The notes beneath the pieces are model-generated. The model was not told where the DNA came from. It searched no databases and saw only the letters and a program-made list of their open reading frames with translations. Shown piece by piece: positions 56,302-64,000 of a DNA stretch of 64,000 nt. Both the position numbers and the translations under genes were made by a program. The stretch lies in assembly GCA_019279435.1 (NCBI GenBank), contig JAAALK010000080.1, forward strand, positions 89,613,028-89,677,027, written 5' to 3'. Source of the DNA: Zizania palustris. Its lineage: Eukaryota; Streptophyta; Magnoliopsida; Poales; Poaceae. Position 1 is the stretch's first letter. Each line of letters begins with the position of its first letter.

Positions 56302-59300
56302 TGTAACACCCCAAATTTTCAAAGTAATAAAAATATTATTTAATTCAATTTCTTGAATTTATTATTCTGAAAATACCTTTAATACCCTTCTATACCATTT
56401 TGAACTACAACATAGAGCTAATGACCAAACTAGGAGCTTAAATTTTTGTATAAACTCCCAAGGCCAAAATATATTTTTGAGAATTTTTATAAATTTTTAC
56501 CAAGCTTGGAAGTTGCCCTAAGATTTTAATCTATTTTCTGGAATTATTTTTATTCGGAAATGTTTTGAAACAGTAACGGGCCTCCCTCCTCCCTTTCTCT
56601 CTCTCCCGGCCGGCCCAGCCCGTCATGTCGCCCGCCTCTGGCTGACAGCCCGACCCCACCTATCGGCGCCGATCGCCTTCCCTCGCGCGCGCGCCCGACA
56701 CCACGACCCCACCCGTCAGCTCTCTCGCTCGCGCGCTCACGCCCGCTGGCCAGTGGCCCCCGCCTGTCAGACCCGTTGTCTACCTCGCGCCGTCGCCCCC
56801 AAATCACGCCGGCCGACGACCCCCGCCTCAGATCCACCTCGCTGGCCCCTCCCGCATTTAATTGGCGCCATTAATCGGTTCCCCGCGCCAAGCCGACCGT
56901 TCCCCCCAGTTAAACCACGCGTTTAAGCCCCCGGGAACGCCGCACCGTACATGGCCGAGCCCTCGCCGGCGAGTTAAAGCCCTCCCTCTGCTTTCCTTGC
57001 ATGCGAGCTCCACCGGTGGCCCTATTTAAGCCCCTGGCCTCCACCGCGTTCGACCCCCACGACCATTCACAGCGAGAACGAACAGAGCGCGCCCCTCTTC
57101 GGTTTTTAACTCCTCTCTGCCGCTCATACTCCGGTGGCCCCTCGCCATCGCTAGCGACCTCCTCCGCCCTAGCCAACCACACCGCCGTGACCGCAAGGAC
57201 TTCACCGACCCCGGCCGCCCCTCTGCCATCCACGAACTTCGCCGGAACGCCGTCGCCGACAAGGACCCGAGACCACCTCGCCGTCTACCTCGTCGCCGGC
57301 CACGCCCTGTCGTCCCCGGACCACCGCCGAGGTACCCTCGTGATCCCCGCAGTATCCTCTTTCCGTTTTAGGCCTTAGCTTCGACCGCCATCGCTCGCCG
57401 TGGCCTCTGGCCCGCTCGCCGTCGCCGGAGAAGACGACTGGCACGTGCTGAGTACCCGTGCCGTGTCGGATTCAATCCGCGCCGTGCGATCTGGATCTAA
57501 CGGTACTGATTAAATCCCATGTGCGGTTTAATCCGCGTCGTTGGATCTGTGCGAAGGGGTACGTTTTAATCTCGTGCGTCCATTAGTATTTAAAACTCGC
57601 GCTCGATCTCGTGCGTCCACGTGGTACCCTTTCGCGCGTTTTAATCCTGGCCGTCCGTTATCACTTAAGCGCCCCGCCTCGCCCGCGCGCGTTGGATCTG
57701 GATCCAACGGTCCAGATCGATCCGGCACACGCGCACAGTGCACGGGTTCACCGTGGGCCTGGCTCACCGTGGACCCGAGGGGATTTAAATTTAGAAATAA
57801 ATTCCAGAAATGCTTTTAAACTTCAAAAATTCATATCTGGCGCATTTAAACTCTAAAAATTGCCATTTCAATTTCAGAAAATTCATAATATTATTCCCTA
57901 CCCATTAGTTCAATAAAAACAATATGTTACCTTAGACTTTTTCATGTTTATTTAAATAGGTATTCAAATACCCTTAGGGTAAAAATGTAAATTCAATTAT
58001 TTAAATTTCAGTAAAATTCATATTTATTTTCTTTCTGTTCATATATTGAATACCACTACATTGCCCATGAACCTTTCATTTTAAATTGATTAGGATGTTT
58101 AAAATGAGATTACTCACATTTAAAACCCTTTCTCAAAGAACAACACTTCACTTTAATTCCTTTAAAATTATTGATAAAATGAATTTCAGAACCTTAACAA
58201 CTCTGTTTTTCTTTACTTTAAACCCCCTTAAACCCATATGCTTGTTGTGTGACTTTATATTGTTTAGATTGGATGTTGTATTTATTTTACTTTTTATATT
58301 GGGAAGACTACGACGCCGTCGAGGAGCCGGAATATTTCCCGGAAGTTCCTCCCTCCCCATTCGCTGAACAAGGCAAGTCACCAAACTAATCTTTTGAGCA
58401 TGTTGAACCCATGTTTGATTAAACTATCGCTAAAACACATAGGTTATACATGCATTAGTCAAATGAACCCTTACAATATATTTATTTAGGATCCCCCGAC
58501 CTTGATGTGCAACCCAAGCCATACTCTCTAGCCTAAACTCCTTGTCACCCTATGATAAATGTTATTAGCTAGTGTCCAATGTATCGACACGATTGCTATA
58601 GGATAAAAATGAGTCGTAGTACATGGTTCTACTATATGATCCCCATGGTTTCTTATCTATGGAATTATGTCGGTGTTGGAGTTGTGGTTGTGAGTGAATG
58701 CATGGTGGGTTCCGGGTGCAAGCTAGGGCATTGGTCGGTAGCACCCGGGGCACTATAAGGACCGGTCTGAGGGATCCGTTGCAATACACTTCTGTACTAA
58801 CCACAAGTCTAATGGATAAGTCCTAACTAAGGTATGGAGTGTTCCAAACTGAGGCCACCACTTGGAGATGGGTCAAGCAGCACCTGCGGGTGGCTTGTAC
58901 CAATGTGGCGCAAAAGGGGGTGCGACGTTAGCCGGGATGCGGCCCGGTGCGCCGGCGAAACCTAGAGCGGGTGGTTATCGCTTGGAGCATTTCATGTCGA
59001 GGTTTTGGCACGAGTTTCCGTGGTATGGGTCATCTCGTTTGGGATGAGTGCGTGCCTTGTGGGTACAGTAGTACATCTCTGATCAGAGTCATAAATCTTT
59101 TCAAAAAGCCGAGCCCACGGTCAAGGGCGGGTTGCGTGACATCCCACAGTTAGATTACTTGAATATGGATGTGCATGTTGGTTGACATGTAAGGACTGTT
59201 GTGCGAGGAGGTAAAACGTACTCCTCGAGTTAGATGATGATGTTGATGTTCATGTTTACTTTCCCGCATGATAAAAATTTGACTACACTAAATGCAATAA

Positions 59301-59663
59301 TTGAAAATGTACTTTTCCGCACTATTAGCCATTACCCTTCCTTGTTTATTATCCTGCATTATTATTTGCATTTGTGGTGGCTTGTTGAGTACTTTTTGTA
59401 CTCATACCCGTTGGACCCCACAGAGGATGCCTACTACGAAGACGGTCTAGAGTAGCGACCCAGTCAAGCAAAGATCCTGAAGAAGGCGTTGGTCATGCTA
59501 TTTACTTTTATTACTATTTTTATTTCAACTCTGATGTAATAATTATGGTCTGCGTACCATTAATACTATCGTATGTACGGTTGTCGCATGATGAACCTCT
59601 TGTATTATTGTTTTTCTTTGGAAATTCAATAATGTCTCGATTTTGATAAATCGGGGCGCCACA
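56302..59663 (+). mobile_element. Solo LTR L, 3362 bp
   Basis: TGTAACACCCC...GGGGCGCCACA with partly inverted ends and a perfect GCTCT duplication. No gag or pol. Plus orientation is inferred from a promoter-like CCTATTTAAGCCCC at 57021-57034 followed by a very GC-rich leader (57030-57780), an AT-rich part (57780-58300), and a TGTAATAATTATG polyadenylation-like region at 59535. Open frames such as 57001-57378 and 56550-56837 come from GC composition. Length and ends suggest a Ty3/gypsy LTR of the long-LTR type; family not confirmed. Confidence 0.8.
57021..57034 (+). promoter_or_regulatory. TATA-like box of solo LTR L
   Basis: CCTATTTAAGCCCC upstream of a CCACCGCG/CATTCACAGCGAG leader; typical promoter-leader transition. 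Confidence 0.4.
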
Positions 59664-60914
59664 GCTCTTTTCATCGTTATCCCCAAGAGCCATTGAACAG
59701 AAGCTCTTGCGGGATCTTCGGCGCTGGTGTGAATGGCTCTTCAGCTTGTCCTCGAAAGCCATGAAGCAGAGGCCCGCCGGATCATCCTTGTCCTTCCCCT
59801 TCCTGATGGCGATCTCCTCATCACTTGAGCTCGATGAAGAGGAAGAAGACATGGACCGCTTGGAGTAGCTCTTCTCCATCTCGGCGAAGAAGGCCTTGTC
59901 GCGCTTCTTGTTCTCTCGCCGGTAGTCCTTTAGGGCCTTCTTGAAGAATGTGGTCTTCGGCTTGCCCTTGTTGAAGGAAGAGTTGTCGTGCTTGCCGGAG
60001 TCGTGGAAGCTGCCACCGGTGCCCTTCTTGTGTCCATTGCTCTTGGGGTAGTCGGCGATGAAGTGTCCTGGATCACCACACTCAAAGCAGCCGGATTTTG
60101 TGCCGTGTCTTTTGAACATTCTCTTGTCATAGACACGACGCACCCGGTTGTTAAAAAGACATAAATCATCATCACCCAACAACTCAAGCTGGTCCTCAGT
60201 GATAGATATCAAAGAGAACCCAGCATAGCTCACAGAAGAGGGATCAACAGAAGGTGTAGCAAGGGCCAGAGATTTCGATCCAGAACCAGTGAGATTTGAT
60301 CTCAGTTGGAGATCAACCTCAGTAGCCTTCAGCTTGCTAAACAACTCAGAAATGGTCAAGGTATCATAAGAAGTACTCTAAATGATAGAAGATACCTTGA
60401 TCTCCCAGATTTTTGGATCCAAGGTATGGAGAACCTTGAGCGCCTGCTCATGATCTGAGACTAACTGACCACCCTCAGCCTTGTTGTCCCGAAGCTTGTT
60501 TATGATCGACTGAAAATGACCAAACAAAGCCTCAACAGATTCACCCGGCTTCTGTGTGAAATTCTCATATTCACGCCGGTAGGTCTGATAGAGCCGAGCC
60601 TTGACCTGTGCTGTTCCCTCATGGTGTGCCTTGAGGGTAGCCCAGATCTCTCTCGCAGTTGAGAGATGGCTCACACGCTCAAACTCAGTGGGACCTAGAC
60701 CAGAAAAAAGAATGTTCACAGCCTTACTGTTGCTCAAATGCTGAGCAATGATACCAGCAGTACCATGCTCAGCGACTGGCAATATGACAAACGTGGTGTG
60801 ATCGCAAATGTCCCAAATGTCCGAACCCTGGCTCATGAGATAGGCTCGCATGCGAGTCTTCCAATAGTTATAGCCATAGGCTTCCAAGGACGGGACCTTG
60901 CCAGGAGACGTCAT
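59664..60914 (-). pseudogene. Gag N-terminal part of copia D
   Basis: Start at the ATG ending at 60914 (MTSPGKVPSLEAYGYNYWKT), 52 bases from the primer site. UBN2-like region: NILFSGLGPTEFERVSHLST, EIWATLKAHHEGTAQVKARL, FGHFQSIINKLRDNKAEGG, DPKIWEIKVSSII, then a TAG at 60378. It resumes in the same frame with TISELFSKLKATEVDL. The zinc knuckle is CFECGDPGHFIADY, its last Cys replaced by Tyr (C has Cys). A Lys-rich block, the Ser run (SMSSSSSSSSSDEE) and GLCFMAFEDKLKSHSHQRRR follow before L interrupts the gene. Confidence 0.85.
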
Positions 60915-60965
60915 GGTCACTACTGGGGTTTAGAACCGGTTAAGGTATGGAAAAACCCTAACCTT

Positions 60966-60977
60966 GCTCTGATACCA
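60966..60977 (-). other. Primer binding site of copia D
   Basis: The minus strand reads TGGTATCAGAGC two bases after the LTR end CCTACA; initiator tRNA-Met complement. Confidence 0.9.
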
Positions 60978-60979
60978 CT

Positions 60980-62908
60980 TGTAGGACCAAAAGTAGCGAC
61001 CAGAGGGGGGGTGAATGGGTGCCTTAAAAAATTCTTTCGAATCAATGGCCTGCTCCCAATACCCAACGCACCTCAAAGACTAAGCAGCAAAGAACAAACA
61101 GATAGCCTAAGTCTAAAGGTATCAATCTAGAAGCAACTGAAGTTTAAAACAGAGAAATACCAATACAGTGCTAATAGATAGATAGACAGTGTACAAAAGA
61201 CAAGGCAAGATAAACTTTTCAGTATAAATGCACAAAGAGTGAAATGAGAAGTTACCGTTCGAAATCTGTCTCTTGTTCGAAACTTGGCGAAGCCTGCTTC
61301 GCTGGTCGAAGCCTGCTTCGCAGTGTCGAAGCCTGCTTCGGAGGTCGAAGCCTGCTTCACTGGTCGAAGTCTGGTTCGGAGGTGGTTGTCGAAGGTTGAA
61401 AGATATGTGCCGAAGGTTAAGTTGATCTAGCCTATCTCAAGAGGAAAAAGCAGAGTATGCTTCGAAACAACGTACGAAGGTAACGAAGCTTGCTCCGAAC
61501 AGAGTACTTCGAAGCACAACCTTCGAATAGACCTTCGAACACGTTGCTCGGAATGACAACCTTCGAAGGAATAGCGAAGCCTGTCTCACGACAGAGAAAC
61601 CAAATTCGAAGCCTACACTCTACCTTCGAACAAAACACATCAAGGCCTTCGAAACAGACAGTTGCGAAGTCTATCAGTGAGAGTAGCTTCGAAGCTAACT
61701 CCGAAGCCTGACAAAGTATTGACTTCGAATAGCTCGAGACTGAGAACACCTTCGCAAAGACTATCGAAGTATGTGAAGCTGACAGGGTGCAAAGCGTACT
61801 GCGAAGCTAGAACCACATCACAAACTTGAAGCCGAAGTTCAAGCGAAGCCTTCGAAGATTTCAGATCGAAGCCTGCCTCACGGAGCTGAGGGGCTTCGAA
61901 CAGAGAAGGGGCTTCGCCAGAGAATAGCCAGAAAAGGGACTTTAGTCCTGTCAACTCGATCAAAAAGTTGTGCACTAAAAGCAAAAGCTGGTACTAGTGT
62001 ACTGTTGCTACAGTGTAGTAGTACTACTTGCAAGAGCAAGAACTAGTACTACTTGCGTGAAGAACAGAATGAAGCAACCGAAGCTTCTACCAGGAATAAA
62101 TTCAACACCGCACAAACGAATCGAAGCTTCTGAACCATAGAAATTTATGCACGCACTTCAACAAGAACAAAAGATTTGATCTTAATGAGAAGTAGTAAAT
62201 GCAAGGCAAAATGCAATGAACAAGTGCCTGGCGGCGCACAGCAAGAGAGAGAGAAGGTGCAAGAGACAAAATGACCCAAAGGAGTAGTATTGATTTCAGC
62301 CAAAAGGGTAGTCCAACCCTAGGGATTGGGGCCCTATTTATAGGCTGCCCAATGGCCTAGAATATTCCACCAGCCCCTTAGGGTTTTTACAGACGCTAAA
62401 ATAAAGGAAATGACTCAACTTCCCTTAGGTATTTTTACAGACACGACTGACTGACTGTGGGCCTAGAGATACAGACGACTTATCTGGAAGATAAGCTTTC
62501 GTAGCGACTACGGCTTCTCTTCTGGACAGTCCGATACAAGATCAACGGTTGTCAGTTTTGCGCCGAAACTGACAAAACCTCCACCGACTTTGCACCAGGT
62601 ACTCGGATTGGGCCGGCACGATTCCGCAGCTCTCTCAGCCCGGCAATCACTCACCGCCCGTGTACCTGAGTCAACCCTAGTCAACAGCCCAGTGGGTCTT
62701 CTACTGCTTCTGGCCCATGTACCCGGATTGGGCCAGCCCGACTTCGCAGCCTCCTCTGCCCGACAGTCGCTTGCTGCCCGTGTACCTGAGTCACACGCGG
62801 CCCATGAAACAGCAGATCTTCACTCTTCTCAGTCCTCTTTGACTATCGTTGACAATGACTCATCACTTCTGGAGCCATGAGGCCCACGCTATTTAGCATG
62901 GCTCCTCA
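60980..62908 (-). mobile_element. 5' LTR of copia D
   Basis: 1929 bp, direct copy of 48567-50499 with scattered differences and small indels. TATA (minus GCCTATAAATAGGGC) at 62332-62344. At least 14 TTCGAA sites between 61258 and 61900. Confidence 0.9.
62332..62344 (-). promoter_or_regulatory. TATA box of 5' LTR D
   Basis: The minus strand reads GCCTATAAATAGGGCCCC; the same motif occurs in LTR C and 3' LTR D. Confidence 0.6.
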
Positions 62909-63205
62909 CCCGCATCCCCCATACCTCACTAAGCCCCACACGCATCCCCCGCAACACCCGTGCGGCATATATGTCCCCGCGCATCATGGACACCTCTCGA
63001 AGCCCTGCTTATAACGCAACACACGTACTTTATTGAGCCCCCCCGCATCCCCTATGACCCCGCACGTCCTAGAGACACCCTGAAGCCTCGCCACGTCCTC
63101 ATCCCCGTGCCTCCCTAAGACCCCCTTGCATCCCCCACAGCACCCTGGTGGCCTCTCCAACCTCGTGCATCCTGAAGACACCCCGAAGCCCTGCCGCTTC
63201 CACTA
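62909..63205 (+). repeat. C-rich irregular repeat tract, right part
   Basis: Continues 48240-48566 after D: CCCGCATCCCCC, CCCGCAACACCCG, CCCTGAAGCC and ACACCCCGAAGCCCTGCCGC. Confidence 0.75.
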
Positions 63206-63484
63206 CAGATGATATTGTTGGTCAACATGGTTGTGGGGTCTATTATACTGACTTTTCGTATAGTTCTTACATCAGCTTCTGTTAATAGGGTTTGAACATA
63301 TTTGCTCCACTCTCAAAATAGGAACAAGCAAAGATGGTTGTCTTGCGCTGAGAGATATTTCAAACATATTCACCGATGGTAACTACATGTCACTTTATGT
63401 TTCTCAAATAGGTACTTTTGTAAAAAACATTCATTGTATGTTTTAAATTACATAGAGTACAATTTTCTAAAAATATGTATACAT
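63206..63484. other. Non-coding stretch
   Basis: No gene or repeat recognised. Confidence 0.4.
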
Positions 63485-63640
63485 GCAGAAACACAACTCT
63501 CATCAAACGAAAATGAAGTGCGTAAGAGGGAATAGAGGAACAAAAGACAACGAGAATATCGTGCAAGAAGAAAGGCTTGGGAAACCAATGTGCAAGGAGA
63601 TAAGAGGAATAAAAGGCGGTGCAGATACACATCACGACAG
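63485..63640 (+). pseudogene. Basic repeat peptide resembling a Helitron N-terminus
   Basis: In the frame from 63485 the sequence reads ETQLSSNENEVRKRE, a stop, then RNKRQREYRARRKAWETN and DKRNKRRCRY. This Lys/Arg-rich repeating pattern (KRxREYRARRKA) resembles the region before the replication-initiator domain of plant Helitron proteins. No Rep or helicase motif lies within the window. Other frames here are chance. It could also be any low-complexity basic stretch. Confidence 0.3.
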
Positions 63641-63931
63641 GTTTCTATATCATCACCAGCTATTTCAAGTATCAATGTATGCCAAGGGTAAACTGCTATA
63701 TACATAAACACAATAAACTATATTGATTTGGATAATATGGTTACCTTTCTATCTATGTTACAGGAGATTTACCCTCGTACATCCAACCTAAAAGTGCAAG
63801 ATCTAAATTCGCAGAAGACCAAAAAACAACATATGGTACATATTATTCAACTCTTTTGCATCCTTCGAGAATATTAGATGACAACAACGTGTTCTCTCAG
63901 AAAGGTACATCTGTAAATATACATTTCTTAT
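63641..63931. other. Non-coding stretch
   Basis: Nothing recognised; possibly intron-like or Helitron-derived. Confidence 0.35.
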
Positions 63932-64000
63932 TGTTGACACGGAAACGTGCCCCAGCACTTGGGTCAGTTCGACGATCCAAAAGTGTGCGGATACTTAGGG
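63932..64000 (-). mobile_element. Edge of an F-family gypsy LTR (element M)
   Basis: TGTTGACACGGAAACGTGCC and the following bases match the LTR F edge at 8986-9055 almost completely; orientation as F. It continues beyond the window. CTTAT (63927-63931) is a possible target duplication. Confidence 0.8.

Larger units (their letters stand above)
48567..62908 (-). mobile_element. Sirevirus-like copia element D, complete ends, with nested solo LTR
   Basis: Reading minus: 5' LTR (62908-60980), primer site, gag, protease, integrase, reverse transcriptase/RNase H, long 3' region, polypurine tract, 3' LTR (50499-48567). Total 14.3 kb including the 3.4 kb solo LTR L in gag. TSD CCCGC. The LTRs look very similar, so it is a fairly recent insertion, yet the coding region has stops, frameshifts and deletions. 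Confidence 0.9.

Noticed and set aside
57001..57378. 125-codon frame with an N-terminal ATG
   Set aside because: Inside solo LTR L in its GC-rich leader; Pro/Ala/Arg-rich composition in all frames and no domain.
61258..61900. TTCGAA arrays as heat-shock elements
   Set aside because: A heat-shock element needs GAAnnTTC spacing; TTCGAA has no spacer, and only a few GAAGCTTC sites occur, so this is not supported.

Overview
The window is plant nuclear DNA from an intergenic, transposon-packed part of a chromosome. The element families (Sirevirus-type Ty1/copia with TGGTATCAGAGC primer sites and repeated polypurine tracts, Tat-like Ty3/gypsy with an antisense gene, long solo LTRs) suggest a grass, but I cannot name the species. 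I see no host protein-coding gene, rRNA or tRNA. Almost every open frame is a relic of a retrotransposon or a chance antisense frame.

Positions 1-45030 are one nest of insertions. The outermost recognisable layer is a Tat-like gypsy element (J, plus strand). Its antisense multi-exon gene lies at 30698-32158 and 36086-36702, and its 3' LTR starts at 37356. Into J went copia E (26521-30697, plus), copia H (32159-36085, plus, 5'-truncated) and a solo copia LTR I (37580-44862, minus, TSD TATCT). I is itself split by a complete gag-only gypsy element K (38900-43644, minus, TSD GTTCC). Copia B (plus) sits inside E's reverse transcriptase. Inside B's gag is gypsy F (minus; LTR 8986-10269), inside F's gag is copia A (minus; 5' LTR 5045-7275), and inside A's reverse transcriptase is the LTR of another element G (1-499). 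B was hit a second time by copia C (12689-21712, TSD GGGAG), which carries a large internal inversion.

After a 1000-base N gap (45031-46030) comes about 2.5 kb of low-copy-looking DNA with small fold-back elements, a 3 x 99 bp tandem repeat, a possible Helitron end and a C-rich tract. The C-rich tract is the target of copia D (48567-62908, minus, TSD CCCGC), which has both LTRs and is itself split by a 3.36 kb solo LTR L (56302-59663, TSD GCTCT). The C-rich tract resumes at 62909. The window ends in an LTR of the F family (63932 onward).

The copia copies fall into three related Sirevirus-like groups: A and B; C, D and a diverged E; H and I. Each active copy would encode Gag (UBN2-type N-terminus, coiled coil, zinc knuckle), an aspartic protease (D-S-G), integrase (zinc-binding GAG-pre domain plus D-D-E core) and a reverse transcriptase/RNase H. 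All copies here carry stops, frameshifts or deletions, so none looks autonomous now.
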